A DNA stretch of 64,000 bases from CAZNPH01 sp964574985 (GTDB taxonomy: Bacteria; Bacteroidota; Bacteroidia; Bacteroidales; SM23-62). Both the position numbers and the translations under genes were made by a program. The stretch covers positions 1 to 64,000 of the forward strand of contig CAZNPH010000010.1 of the NCBI GenBank assembly GCA_964574985.1. The letters run 5' to 3'. This document shows positions 50,282 to 59,331 of this stretch, one piece after another. How positions within the stretch are numbered: position 1 is the first letter of the stretch; the number at the start of each line of letters is the position of its first letter. Below the pieces are notes generated by a model. That model was not told where the DNA came from. It saw only the letters and a program-made list of their open reading frames with translations, and ran no database searches.

Positions 50282-52117
50282 ATGTGCGGAATTGTAGGAT
50301 ATATCGGCGATAAGGATGTAAAAAGCATTCTGATCCATGGGCTGAAAAGACTGGAATACCGGGGGTACGATTCAGCCGGGATCTCCATTCTGGACGGGGG
50401 CTTCAAGACATACAAACGCAAGGGCAAGGTCAGTGAGCTGGAAGCATCCGTATCCGGCAAGGACCTCAGCGGACATATCGGCATCGGCCATACACGCTGG
50501 GCTACGCACGGAGAACCCAGTGACATCAATGCACATCCCCATGCTTCCGCCAACGGGCATTTTGTGGTGATCCACAACGGCATCATCGAGAATTATTCCG
50601 TGCTGAAGCAGAAACTTCTGGCAAGAGGGTATTCCTTTGCCAGCGAGACCGATACGGAAGTGCTGGCCAATCTGATCGAATACATCTACATCAAGGGAAA
50701 GGTCAAAGCGGAAATCGCGGTCAGACTGGCCCTTTCCAAGGTGGTGGGGGCGTACGGACTGGTGGTGATGTGCAGGGAAGAACCGGACAAACTGATCGCG
50801 GCCAGGAAAGGAAGCCCCCTGGTGATCGGCATCGGCAGGAACGAATACTTTGTGGCCTCCGATGCCACCCCCATCGTGGAGTATACCAAAAGCGTGGTTT
50901 TCCTGAACAACGATGATGTGGCCATCATCAAAAAGAACGAACTGGTGCTGAAAACCCTCGGAAACGATACGCTCATACCCAGGGTTCAGAAGCTGGAACT
51001 GGAGATCGGGGAGATCGAGAAGAACGGTTATGACCATTTTATGCTAAAGGAGATATTCGAACAATCCCGGTCCATCCGGGATACATTCCGGGGAAGGCTT
51101 TCGGCGGACCTGAAAAAGATCCATCTGGGCGGACTCTACAGTGTCATTCCCCGGCTGGTCAAGGCCCGGCGGCTGATCATCATTGGTTGCGGGACTTCCT
51201 GGCATGCAGGCATGGTGGGTGAGTACATGTTTGAGGATCTGGCCCGGATCCCGGTGGAGGTGGAGTATGCTTCGGAGTTCAGATACCGGAATCCGCTGAT
51301 CGACCAGAACGACGTGATCATCGCCATCAGTCAGAGCGGGGAAACAGCCGATACCCTGGCAGCCATACAGCAGGCCCGTGAAGCGGGTGCCCTGGTCCTG
51401 GGGATTTGTAATGTGGTGGGATCCAGCATACCCCGGGAAACAGATGCCGGGGTTTACACCCATGCCGGACCGGAGATCGGGGTGGCATCCACCAAGGCAT
51501 TTACGGCCCAGGTGACCGTGCTGGCCATGATGGCCATTCTCCTGGGGAAAAAACGTGGATTCCTGCCGGAAAAACGGTATCATGAGCTGATCAGGGAACT
51601 GTCCGTGATCCCGGAAAAGATCGAACAGATCCTGCAACACCATGAGGAATACGCCCGGATTGCCCGGTTGTATCACAAATCCGATAATTTCCTTTACCTG
51701 GGCAGGGGATACCTGTTCCCCGTGGCCCTGGAGGGTGCGCTCAAACTGAAAGAGATCTCCTATATCCATGCAGAAGGGTATCCGGCAGCGGAAATGAAAC
51801 ACGGCCCCATCGCCCTGATCGATGAAAACATGCCCGTGGTGGTGCTTGCCGTCAAGGACAAAACCTACGACAAGATACTCAGCAACATACAGGAAGTGAA
51901 AGCCCGGAACGGGATCGTCATCGCCCTGGTCACTGAAGGGGATGAACTCATCACCCGGATGGCCGATCATGTCCTCCCCATACCGGTGGTCGATGAAATG
52001 CTGTCTGCCCTTCCGGCGGTGGTCCCCCTGCAGTTGTTGTCATACTATATGGCCGTGCTCAGGGGATGCCATGTGGACCAGCCCAGGAACCTGGCTAAAT
52101 CGGTAACCGTCGAATAG
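50282..52117 (+). CDS. glmS: Glutamine-fructose-6-phosphate aminotransferase (isomerising)
   Basis: The 611-residue enzyme makes glucosamine-6-phosphate, the entry step to UDP-GlcNAc. Cys2 of MCGIVGYIGD is the glutamine amidotransferase nucleophile, followed by HTRWATHGEPSDINAHPH. The two SIS domains bind the sugar phosphate, and the C-terminus ends DQPRNLAKSVTVE as in GlmS. It follows the DUF4270 gene by three bases. Its product feeds peptidoglycan and, in this window, the UDP-GlcNAc-derived sugar pathway encoded at 54251-58268. No glmS-type ribozyme motif is seen upstream; the gene shares an operon promoter. Confidence 0.96.
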   Translation: MCGIVGYIGDKDVKSILIHGLKRLEYRGYDSAGISILDGGFKTYKRKGKVSELEASVSGKDLSGHIGIGHTRWATHGEPSDINAHPHASANGHFVVIHNGIIENYSVLKQKLLARGYSFASETDTEVLANLIEYIYIKGKVKAEIAVRLALSKVVGAYGLVVMCREEPDKLIAARKGSPLVIGIGRNEYFVASDATPIVEYTKSVVFLNNDDVAIIKKNELVLKTLGNDTLIPRVQKLELEIGEIEKNGYDHFMLKEIFEQSRSIRDTFRGRLSADLKKIHLGGLYSVIPRLVKARRLIIIGCGTSWHAGMVGEYMFEDLARIPVEVEYASEFRYRNPLIDQNDVIIAISQSGETADTLAAIQQAREAGALVLGICNVVGSSIPRETDAGVYTHAGPEIGVASTKAFTAQVTVLAMMAILLGKKRGFLPEKRYHELIRELSVIPEKIEQILQHHEEYARIARLYHKSDNFLYLGRGYLFPVALEGALKLKEISYIHAEGYPAAEMKHGPIALIDENMPVVVLAVKDKTYDKILSNIQEVKARNGIVIALVTEGDELITRMADHVLPIPVVDEMLSALPAVVPLQLLSYYMAVLRGCHVDQPRNLAKSVTVE

Positions 52118-52138
52118 CCCCGGGAAACCCGCCTCAAG

Positions 52139-53200
52139 TCAGTCCGCTCCGTACTGCTTTTGGTAATAATCCCGGTAATCGCCGCTGATCACATGCTGCA
52201 GCCAGCGTTCGTGTCCCAGGTACCATTCCACGGTTTTTTCCAGTCCCTTACGGAAATCCGTTCCGGGTTCCCAGCCCAGTTCCCGGCGGATCTTGGAAGC
52301 ATCGATGGAATACCTGAGATCGTGGCCGGCCCGGTCACGGACAAAGGTGATCAGTTTTTCGGAGGCACCCCTGCTCTGTCCGAGTTTTTCGTCCATGATC
52401 CCGCACAGCAGACGGATCAGGTCAATGTTCTTCCATTCATTGTTGCCCCCGATATTGTAGGTTTCTCCGGACCGCCCCCGGTGGAAAAGGAGATCGATGG
52501 CTTCCGCGTGTTCTTCCACATACAGCCAGTCCCGTATGTTCTCCCCTTTGCCGTATACCGGGATGGCCCGGTTGTTTTTGATGTTGTTGATGGCCAGGGG
52601 AATGATCTTTTCCGGGAACTGATAGGGACCGTAGTTGTTGGAACAGTTGGAGATGATCACCGGCAGCCCGTAGGTGTGGAAAAAAGCCCTGACCATGTGG
52701 TCTGATGCTGCCTTGGATGCAGAATAGGGACTCCTGGGGTCGTAGGGGGTTTTCTCGGTGAAAGAGCCTTCCGGGCCCAGGGATCCGAAAACCTCGTCGG
52801 TGGAAACGTGATGAAAACGTTTGCCCCCGGTCTCCTTTCCCCAGAATTCCCTGGCTGTATTCAGCAGGTTGAAGGTACCCATGATGTTGGTCTCCACGAA
52901 GGCGAGCGGACCCGAAATGGAACGGTCCACGTGGGATTCGGCTGCCAGGTGGATAACCGAACCGATTGAAAATTCACGGAAAAGCGAAGGGACCAGATCC
53001 TTGTCTGCAATGTCCCCCCTGACGAAATGGTAATTCTCCCTGTCCCGGAGGTCGGACAGGTTTTCCAGGTTGCCGGCGTAGGTAAGCTTGTCCAGGTTGA
53101 CGATCCGGTAACGGGGATATTTGTTCACCAGCAACCGCACGAGATGCGACCCGATGAATCCTGCTCCGCCGGTGATCAGAATATTCTTGTCCATAGGCAT
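52139..53200 (-). CDS. rfbB: dTDP-glucose 4,6-dehydratase
   Basis: The 353-residue short-chain dehydrogenase has the NAD-binding ILITGGAGFIGSHLVRLL near residues 6-23. The active-site YxxxK is in DPRSPYSASKAASDHMV, and the RfbB-specific HVSTDEVFGSLG and RAFFHTYGLPVIISNCSNNYGPYQFPEK segments are present. It converts dTDP-glucose to the 4-keto-6-deoxy intermediate for rhamnose or other deoxysugars. I chose ATG at 53200 (MPMDKN); ATG at 53194 is almost equivalent. It begins five bases after galE and is the last gene of the minus-strand sugar operon. No rfbA, C or D lies in the window. Confidence 0.92.
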   Translation of the reverse strand: MPMDKNILITGGAGFIGSHLVRLLVNKYPRYRIVNLDKLTYAGNLENLSDLRDRENYHFVRGDIADKDLVPSLFREFSIGSVIHLAAESHVDRSISGPLAFVETNIMGTFNLLNTAREFWGKETGGKRFHHVSTDEVFGSLGPEGSFTEKTPYDPRSPYSASKAASDHMVRAFFHTYGLPVIISNCSNNYGPYQFPEKIIPLAINNIKNNRAIPVYGKGENIRDWLYVEEHAEAIDLLFHRGRSGETYNIGGNNEWKNIDLIRLLCGIMDEKLGQSRGASEKLITFVRDRAGHDLRYSIDASKIRRELGWEPGTDFRKGLEKTVEWYLGHERWLQHVISGDYRDYYQKQYGAD

Positions 53201-53205
53201 GTTCT

Positions 53206-54240
53206 TTATCCGGGATGGCTTTCCCGGTAATGTTTTTCCCATTTCCATGCGGAAGCCAGGGTTTCTTCCAGCGGTGTTTCCGCTTTCCAGTCCAGTTCCC
53301 TGTTGGCCAGGGAAGTATCTGCCCAGACCTTTTCGACATCCCCGGGACGGCGGCCCACCACCCGGGTGTTCAACTGAACCCCGGTGGCTTTTTCAAAGGC
53401 CCTGACGATTTCAAAAACAGACCGCCCTTTGCCTGTTCCAAGGTTGAAGACCTCATAGGCTTCCCTGTTCTTTTTTTCCAGCAGCCTTTGAACGGCATGC
53501 ACATGTGCCCTGGACAGGTCAACCACATTGATGTAGTCCCTGATGGCCGATCCGTCGGGTGTGTCATAGTTGTCGCCGAAGATCCTCAGTTCTTTCCGGA
53601 CGCCGATGGCCGTCTGGGTAATGAAAGGAACCAGGTTGTCGGGAATTCCCAGGGGAAGCTCCCCGATCAGTCCGGAGGGATGTGCTCCGATGGGATTGAA
53701 ATACCGGAGGGAAATGGCCCGGACAGGGTTTCCCGCGTCAATGGTATCCTGCAGGATCTCTTCGGAGATCCGTTTGGTGTTCCCGTAGGGTGAAGCAGGC
53801 CTTTTTACCGGAGAAGCTTCGGTCACGGGCAATTGGTCGGGTTCCCCGTATACCGTGCAGGAGGATGAGAACACGAAGGGGCCGGTTCCTTCACGGATCA
53901 TGGCATTCAGCAGGTTAATCAGGGAAAGCAGGTTGTTTTCATAATACATCAGGGGTTTCTGAACGGATTCCGGGACGGTTTTACGGGCGGCAAAATGGAT
54001 GACGGCATGAAGGGGTGCGTATTGCCTGAAAAATTCCCCCGTTTTTTCACGGTCGCAAAGATCAAACCGCTCGAAGTCCGGGCGCCTTCCCGTGATCTCC
54101 CGGATCCCGTCCAGCACTTCAATATGTGAATTGGAAAGATCGTCCACGATCACCACCTCATACCCGGCTTCCATGAGCTCGACCGCCGTGTGTGATCCGA
54201 TGTATCCGGTGCCCCCGGTGACCAGTATTTTTCCGTTCAT
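53206..54240 (-). CDS. galE: UDP-glucose 4-epimerase
   Basis: The 344-residue enzyme interconverts UDP-glucose and UDP-galactose, or the acetamido sugars. ILVTGGTGYIGSHTAVELMEAGYEVVIVDDLSNSH is the NAD-binding start. SSSCTVYGEPDQLPVTE and PYGNTKRISEEIL give the catalytic Ser and YxxxK, and IRDYINVVDLSRAH matches GalE. The gene lies ten bases after the UDP-sugar dehydrogenase gene. In this operon it may act on UDP-GlcNAc derivatives, but that is not visible in the sequence. Confidence 0.93.
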   Translation of the reverse strand: MNGKILVTGGTGYIGSHTAVELMEAGYEVVIVDDLSNSHIEVLDGIREITGRRPDFERFDLCDREKTGEFFRQYAPLHAVIHFAARKTVPESVQKPLMYYENNLLSLINLLNAMIREGTGPFVFSSSCTVYGEPDQLPVTEASPVKRPASPYGNTKRISEEILQDTIDAGNPVRAISLRYFNPIGAHPSGLIGELPLGIPDNLVPFITQTAIGVRKELRIFGDNYDTPDGSAIRDYINVVDLSRAHVHAVQRLLEKKNREAYEVFNLGTGKGRSVFEIVRAFEKATGVQLNTRVVGRRPGDVEKVWADTSLANRELDWKAETPLEETLASAWKWEKHYRESHPG

Positions 54241-54250
54241 CCCGCGATGT

Positions 54251-55561
54251 TTACAGGGTCCAGTAATCCAGTTTCTTTATTTTGTTTCTGTAGATCCCTT
54301 TCAGGTCGGCCAGCACCATGTTCTTCTCGCCGAGCCCTGAAAAGTAGGATTCCGTCAAATTTTCGTATTCCCGGTGGTTCACCGCCACCAGCACGGCCGC
54401 GTAACCCCCCCCGGGTTCCCGGACGAGTTTCAGTCCGTACACCTCCTGCAGCTCCCGGTCCGATACATGGGGATCGGTAATGTCCACCGAAATATTATAG
54501 GATTGCAATTCCCTGACCACATCCACCACCCGGGAATTCCGGATGTCGGAAACATTCTCCTTGAAGGTGATCCCCATGATCAGCACTTGTGCATTGCGCA
54601 GGTTGTTGCGGGCCCCGATGATCTTTTTGACCAGCTGTTCGGCCACGTATTTCACCATCCCGTCGTTGATGCTGCGGCCTGAATTGATGATCTGTGCGTG
54701 ATGGCCGAATTTTTTCGCCTTGTATGACAGATAATACGGATCCACACCGATGCAGTGCCCCCCGACGAGTCCGGGTACAAAACGCAGAAAATTCCATTTG
54801 GTTCCTGCAGCTTCCAGTACCTCCCAGGTATTGAGGTTCATCTTGCCGAAGATCATGGACAGTTCGTTCATGAAGGCGATGTTGATGTCACGCTGGGTAT
54901 TCTCAATGATCTTGGCCGCCTCCGCCACCTTGATCGAGGAAGTCCGGAAAATATTATCCCCCATCACCAGGCGGTAAACCTTTTCGATCGTCCCGGCCGA
55001 TTCCCGGTCGCATCCCGACACGATCTTGGTGATGCTGGTCAGGGTATGCTTTCTGTCCCCGGGATTGATCCTTTCCGGGGAATAGCCGACCTTGAAATCA
55101 TCCCCGCATGTGAGTCCGCTCACCCCCTCCAGCAGAGGTACACACTCCTCCCCGGTGCATCCGGGATATACAGTGGATTCATATACCACATAGTCCCCTT
55201 TCTTCAGTACGGATCCGGTCATTTCGGTGGCTTTCAGCAACGGGGAGAGATCGGGCAGATTATGCTCGTCAATGGGTGTGGGGACAGTGATCACATAAAA
55301 GCGGGCCCCGGCCAGATCCTCACGGGAGGATGTAAATTGGATATCACAATCCAGGAAGGCTTCGGGGGGCAGCTCGTTGCAGGGATCGATCCTGTTCCGC
55401 ATGCTGTTGATCCGGTCTTCCCGGATGTCGAATCCCACCACCCGGATCTTTTTCGCGAATGCCAGCGCAATGGGCAAACCCACGTAACCGAGTCCGATTA
55501 CCCCCATTTTGCTTCTTTTGCTGATCAGGCCCCCGTATATGTTCTTGTTATTTTCCATCAT
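54251..55561 (-). CDS. wbpA: UDP-N-acetyl-D-glucosamine 6-dehydrogenase (WbpA-like)
   Basis: The 436-residue enzyme oxidises a UDP-N-acetylhexosamine to the uronic acid. It has the Rossmann motif GVIGLGYVGLPIALAFA, FYVITVPTPIDEHNLPDLSPL, the FKVGYSPERINPGD segment, and the catalytic Cys in GGHCIGVDPYYLSYKA. The wording fits WbpA/TviB-type enzymes more than UDP-glucose dehydrogenase, and its company with wbpB, wbpD and wbpE supports that. I chose ATG at 55561, overlapping the previous stop by four bases, in preference to ATG at 55576. It is the fourth gene of the operon in transcription order. Confidence 0.88.
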   Translation of the reverse strand: MMENNKNIYGGLISKRSKMGVIGLGYVGLPIALAFAKKIRVVGFDIREDRINSMRNRIDPCNELPPEAFLDCDIQFTSSREDLAGARFYVITVPTPIDEHNLPDLSPLLKATEMTGSVLKKGDYVVYESTVYPGCTGEECVPLLEGVSGLTCGDDFKVGYSPERINPGDRKHTLTSITKIVSGCDRESAGTIEKVYRLVMGDNIFRTSSIKVAEAAKIIENTQRDINIAFMNELSMIFGKMNLNTWEVLEAAGTKWNFLRFVPGLVGGHCIGVDPYYLSYKAKKFGHHAQIINSGRSINDGMVKYVAEQLVKKIIGARNNLRNAQVLIMGITFKENVSDIRNSRVVDVVRELQSYNISVDITDPHVSDRELQEVYGLKLVREPGGGYAAVLVAVNHREYENLTESYFSGLGEKNMVLADLKGIYRNKIKKLDYWTL

Positions 55562-56502
55562 TCGATGTTCCTGCAAAACGGATGGTACTCACCTTTCAGT
55601 CCCACGGGCTCCGCGTTCCGGATGGCAAATACCGTTTCGACGGACCTTCTGGATTCTTCCAGTTCCCAGCCCCTTCCCTCCAGGATCTCACGGTATGTTT
55701 CCGTGTGCAGGTTTGTGAAGCCCCGGCTGAATTCAATTTCTTCCCGGTCCACCAGCATGGAGCGGTAAGTGGCCTGTCCGTCTTCCCGGATGTGACCGGG
55801 CAGGTCACCGCGGTCAATGCTGAGGAACCATTTGACCCGGGCCCTTTCCAGTCCGAGAAATCCCGAAGCTTTATCGTCCCGGGAAATATGAACGATGTTT
55901 TCTTTTACGTCCCCGAAGATCCAGGTCAGCAAATCAAAGAAATGCACACCGATGTTGGTGGAGATCCCTCCCGATTTGTGTTCGTCTCCTTTCCAGGAGA
56001 ACCGGTACCAGTTTCCGCGGCTGGTGATGTAGCTCAGCTGGATGTCCCAGGTCTTGCCGGGAGGGGCCTGGTCAATTTTTTCCTTCAGTGCCCTGACTGC
56101 CGGGTGAAGGCGGAGCTGCAGGACGGTGTAGGCCTTTTTCCCCGTTTCTTTCTCATAATCCAGGAGTCCGTCTATATTCCAGGGATTCAACACCACAGGT
56201 TTTTCACAAATGGCATGGGCGTTGCTGCGCAGGGCAAAGCGGATGTGTGAATCATGCAGGTAATTGGGTGAGCAGATACTGATGTAATCGGTTTTTTGCC
56301 TGGTCCTGCGGATCTTGTCGATGTGCCGGTCGAACCGTTCAAATTCTGTGAAAAAATCGGCTTCCGGGAAAAAGCTGTCGATGATCCCCACGCTGTCATA
56401 CCGGTCCAGGCATGCGACCAGATTGTTCCCGGTTTCCCTGATCGCTTTCAGGTGCCGTGGAGCGATGTATCCGGCCACACCGATGAGTGCAAAGTTATTC
56501 AT
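55558..56502 (-). CDS. wbpB: Gfo/Idh/MocA oxidoreductase (WbpB-like UDP-GlcNAcA 3-dehydrogenase)
   Basis: The 314-residue protein has an N-terminal Rossmann fold (FALIGVAGYIAPRHLKAI), the catalytic SICSPNYLHDSHI and CEKPVV segments of the MocA family, and the substrate region GGISTNIGVHFFDLLTWIFG. WbpB/WlbA oxidises the 3-hydroxyl of UDP-GlcNAcA. The length and the context with an aminotransferase (wbpE), N-acetyltransferase (wbpD) and WbpA support that role. Its stop overlaps the wbpA start by four bases, and wbpD ends 37 bases upstream. I chose ATG at 56502 because it begins the Rossmann strand. Confidence 0.87.
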   Translation of the reverse strand: MNNFALIGVAGYIAPRHLKAIRETGNNLVACLDRYDSVGIIDSFFPEADFFTEFERFDRHIDKIRRTRQKTDYISICSPNYLHDSHIRFALRSNAHAICEKPVVLNPWNIDGLLDYEKETGKKAYTVLQLRLHPAVRALKEKIDQAPPGKTWDIQLSYITSRGNWYRFSWKGDEHKSGGISTNIGVHFFDLLTWIFGDVKENIVHISRDDKASGFLGLERARVKWFLSIDRGDLPGHIREDGQATYRSMLVDREEIEFSRGFTNLHTETYREILEGRGWELEESRRSVETVFAIRNAEPVGLKGEYHPFCRNIE

Positions 56503-56539
56503 GGGAGATCGGTTTCCGGTGAGGGGCAAAGTTATGAAT

Positions 56540-57124
56540 TTATCTTTGAATTTTTTCAACCCGGTTGTTTTTCAGCAAATACTTCTCTTTGCTTTCCGGG
56601 CATTCCGCAATTCCGTCCGGGCCGAAACGAAGCCGGTGTCCGTATTCACTCATCCAGCCGGCAGGCCTTGCCGGAGAACCCATAACCAGTGAATATGCCT
56701 GAACATCCCGGGTAACCACGGCTCCGGCGGCCACAAAAGCATGGTCCCCGATAGCAATCCCGCAGATGATGGTCGCGTTGGCCCCGATGGTGACCCCGCG
56801 CCCCACACTTGTCCGGGTGTAACGGCCTTTCCTGACAATCTGGCTGCGGGGATTGATGATGTTGGTAAATACCACGGAGGGCCCCAGGAACACGTCGTCC
56901 CCGCAGGCAACGCCCGTATAGATGGAAACGTTGTTCTGAACCTTTACGTTTCTTCCCAGAACCACACCGGAACCCACGAAAACATTTTGTCCGAGGTTGC
57001 AGTTTTCCCCCAGGACGGCCCCGGGCATGATGTGGCAGAAATGCCAGATGCGTGAGCCCCTGCCGATTTCGCATCCCCGGTCGATGACCGCCGTTTCATG
57101 GGCAAAAAAGTCTTTTTTATTCAT
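56540..57124 (-). CDS. wbpD: Left-handed beta-helix N-acetyltransferase (WbpD-like)
   Basis: The 194-residue protein is a hexapeptide-repeat transferase: repeated I-G-x-G-x-x-I-x units (GCEIGRGSRIWHFCHIMPGAVLGENCNLGQNVFVGSG) form the beta-helix, and AYSLVMGSPARPAGW ends the domain. It acetylates the 3-amino group of UDP-2-acetamido-3-amino-2,3-dideoxy-glucuronate in the Wbp pathway. The start at 57124 overlaps the last eight bases of the wbpE gene. ATG at 57151 would add nine residues and was not chosen because the conserved start is MNKKDFFAHETAVID. A C-terminal helix (SKEKYLLKNNRVEKIQR) is a minor addition. Confidence 0.88.
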   Translation of the reverse strand: MNKKDFFAHETAVIDRGCEIGRGSRIWHFCHIMPGAVLGENCNLGQNVFVGSGVVLGRNVKVQNNVSIYTGVACGDDVFLGPSVVFTNIINPRSQIVRKGRYTRTSVGRGVTIGANATIICGIAIGDHAFVAAGAVVTRDVQAYSLVMGSPARPAGWMSEYGHRLRFGPDGIAECPESKEKYLLKNNRVEKIQR

Positions 57125-58268
57125 GGTGCACGGAAGTGTATTTGGTGACAAATTCCCGGATGGTTCCGGTGATATGGTGCAACTGTTCGCCGGTCAGCTC
57201 GGTGTGCATGGGAAGTGAAAGCACGTTCGGGCAGAGTTCCTCAGCGACGGGGAAGTCCCCTTCCTTGTAGTTCAGGTCACGGTATGCTTCCTGCAGGTGC
57301 AGGGGCCTGGGATAATAGATCATGGCCGGGATGTGCCTTTCCATCAGATACTCCCTGAGCCTGTTGCGGTTGACGCCGTAAAGTGTGATGGTATACTGGT
57401 TGTAGGTATGTGATGAGTAATGGGTTGCCGCGGGGGTTTTGATCTGGGGAAAATCGGCGAATGCCCGGTCATAAAAACCGGCGGCTTCCTGCCTGCGCCG
57501 GATGTATTCCCCGAGGTATCTGAGCTTTACCCGCAGAATGGCTGCCTGGAGACTGTCCAGCCTGGAATTGATGCCAACGTGGTCATAGTGATATTTTTCC
57601 CTCATCCCGTGGTTGACGATGGACCTCGCCAGGGAAGCCAGCCGGCTGTCGTCTGTATATATGGCCCCGCCATCCCCCCAGCAGCCGAGATTCTTGGAAG
57701 GGAAAAAAGATGTACATCCGATATCCCCCAGGGTTCCGGCCATTTTTCTTTCTTTTCCGGGAAAAATGTATTCGGTGCCCAGGGCCTGGGCAGCATCTTC
57801 AATAACGGCGAGTTGATTCTCCCGCGCGAGTTCCAGCAGGGTGTTCATTTCGGCACACTGGCCAAACAGGTGGACGGGGATCACCGCCCGGGTGTTTTTG
57901 GTCAGGGCAAGCTCCACTTCCCGGACATTGATGTTGAAGGTATCAGGATCAATGTCTGCCAGCACGGGGGTGAGTCCGAGCAGTTTGATCACTTCAATGG
58001 TGGAAATGAAGGAAAACGGAGTGGTGATTACCTCATCCCCCGGTTCCAGTCCGAGCGACATAAGGGCCACCTGAAGCGCATCGGTCCCGTTGGCGCAGGG
58101 AATGACATAACGTATGCCCAGGTAATCAGCAAGTTCCTGCTGAAAAAGTTTGACATCCTGGCCGTTGATGAATGCCGTTGAATCGATCACTTCCCGTATG
58201 GCCCGGTCTGTTTCTTCCCGGATCCTTTCATACTGGCTTTTGAGGTCAACCATTCTGATTTCTGTCAT
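57117..58268 (-). CDS. wbpE: DegT/DnrJ/EryC1-family aminotransferase (WbpE-like)
   Basis: The 383-residue PLP enzyme transfers an amino group to the 3-keto uronic acid sugar nucleotide. MVDLKSQYERIREETDRAI starts the fold, CANGTDALQVALMSLGLEPGDEVITTPFSFISTIEVI is typical, and the PLP lysine lies in FFPSKNLGCWGDGGAI. EDAAQALGTEY supplies the cofactor-ring Asp. WbpE-type enzymes are the closest functional match, given the adjacent wbpD, wbpB and wbpA. It is the first gene of the sugar operon; the divergent neighbour is the HU/SPOR gene. Confidence 0.9.
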   Translation of the reverse strand: MTEIRMVDLKSQYERIREETDRAIREVIDSTAFINGQDVKLFQQELADYLGIRYVIPCANGTDALQVALMSLGLEPGDEVITTPFSFISTIEVIKLLGLTPVLADIDPDTFNINVREVELALTKNTRAVIPVHLFGQCAEMNTLLELARENQLAVIEDAAQALGTEYIFPGKERKMAGTLGDIGCTSFFPSKNLGCWGDGGAIYTDDSRLASLARSIVNHGMREKYHYDHVGINSRLDSLQAAILRVKLRYLGEYIRRRQEAAGFYDRAFADFPQIKTPAATHYSSHTYNQYTITLYGVNRNRLREYLMERHIPAMIYYPRPLHLQEAYRDLNYKEGDFPVAEELCPNVLSLPMHTELTGEQLHHITGTIREFVTKYTSVHHE

Positions 58269-58374
58269 GTTCCTTTCTTTTAAGACGCGTAAACATTTCA
58301 GAGAGGAAAATATGAATTTTTTGGAAAATTCTGTGCCGCCGCCGGCAATATTTTCATTTTTTCGTCCCGCTTCC

Positions 58375-58406
58375 TTGAAGGGTGCACGGAAAAAATGTTA
58401 TTTTTG
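58375..58406 (+). promoter_or_regulatory. Promoter of the HU/SPOR gene
   Basis: TTG at 58375-58377 and the exact TAnnTTTG element TATTTTTG at 58399-58406, with a 21-base spacer, match the Bacteroidota promoter. Transcription would start about 58413, some 17 bases before the TTG start codon at 58430. This supports that unusual start. Confidence 0.55.
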
Positions 58407-58429
58407 TATAAACCTTAATTTTTCTTCCT

Positions 58430-59320
58430 TTGCAGGTAACGGAGATCATAAGGAATTTACTGCTGGAACATGATTGTGTCATTGTGCCCGGCTTCGGCGG
58501 ATTTGTAACCAATTATGATCCCGCCGGGATCGATTTTGAAGGAAGAACCCTTTCCCCTCCTTCAAAATCCATTTTATTCAACAATAACCTGACCCGTAGC
58601 GACGGATTGCTGGTCACGGAGATCTCCAGGGTCAACGGAATGGGATACGCGGATGCGGAAAGAATGGCCGGGCGTTTTGCAGACCGGGTGCGGGAGAAGC
58701 TGCAGGCAGGGAAAAAATATTGCCTGGAAGAGATCGGGTATTTTTACCGGGACCGGAGAAACAAGACGCGTTTTCAGGCCGAACCCGCCATCAATTTTCT
58801 GCTGGATATGTACGGAATGGGTTTGCTCCGTTGCCCCGCGGAATGGATGGAAGGAAAGCAGGAACCCACCTGGCAGGTCCCCCTGGGAAGGAAGATGATC
58901 TATTTCGGAGCGGGGGCTGCCGTTGCCGCTGCATTGATATTTTTGCCCCTCCGGAACGGGCAGCCGGATGAAACACCCGGCGGGCTCTCCAGAACAGGTA
59001 TTTCCACCCCGGAAACATCCACCCCGGAAGCAAAGGAAATTCCTTACACTGACCGTGAAGGGAAAAACTTGTCCGCGGAAACTATGATCCGGGAGAAGAA
59101 ATATTTTGTCATCCTGGGAAGCTTCAAACGTTTCGGGCATGCCCGGAATATGCACAACAATCTGTGCATGAAAGGATACAATTCCAGGATTCTGATCGGT
59201 GACAACGGTTTTTTCCGTGTCAGTGCGGGCACCTATGGCGACCTCAACCTGGCCCGCGTGCAAATGAAGGCATTCCGCGCAACGGAAGACAGGGAATCGG
59301 CCTGGATATTGGCTGAATGA
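58430..59320 (+). CDS. CCDC81-like HU-domain and SPOR-domain protein
   Basis: The 296-residue protein has an N-terminal HU-type fold (VTEIIRNLLLEHDCVIVPGFGGFVTNYDPAGID, then RDRRNKTRFQAEPAINFLLDMYGMG), as in Bacteroidota CCDC81/HU-CCDC81 proteins. A central transmembrane helix follows (about residues 160-176), then a Pro/Thr-rich linker and a C-terminal SPOR domain (KYFVILGSFKRFGHARNMHNN ... VSAGTYGDLNLARVQM) that binds peptidoglycan. It may link the chromosome or a cytoplasmic partner to the cell wall, perhaps at division; this is an inference from domains. The start codon is TTG; no ATG lies near the conserved N-terminus, and the promoter position fits TTG at 58430. Confidence 0.8.
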   Translation: MQVTEIIRNLLLEHDCVIVPGFGGFVTNYDPAGIDFEGRTLSPPSKSILFNNNLTRSDGLLVTEISRVNGMGYADAERMAGRFADRVREKLQAGKKYCLEEIGYFYRDRRNKTRFQAEPAINFLLDMYGMGLLRCPAEWMEGKQEPTWQVPLGRKMIYFGAGAAVAAALIFLPLRNGQPDETPGGLSRTGISTPETSTPEAKEIPYTDREGKNLSAETMIREKKYFVILGSFKRFGHARNMHNNLCMKGYNSRILIGDNGFFRVSAGTYGDLNLARVQMKAFRATEDRESAWILAE

Positions 59321-59331
59321 CCATCCGCTTT

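Noticed and set aside
50282..52117. A glmS ribozyme upstream of glmS.
   Set aside because: Only three bases separate glmS from the DUF4270 gene, leaving no room for a ribozyme, and the gene is expressed from an operon promoter.
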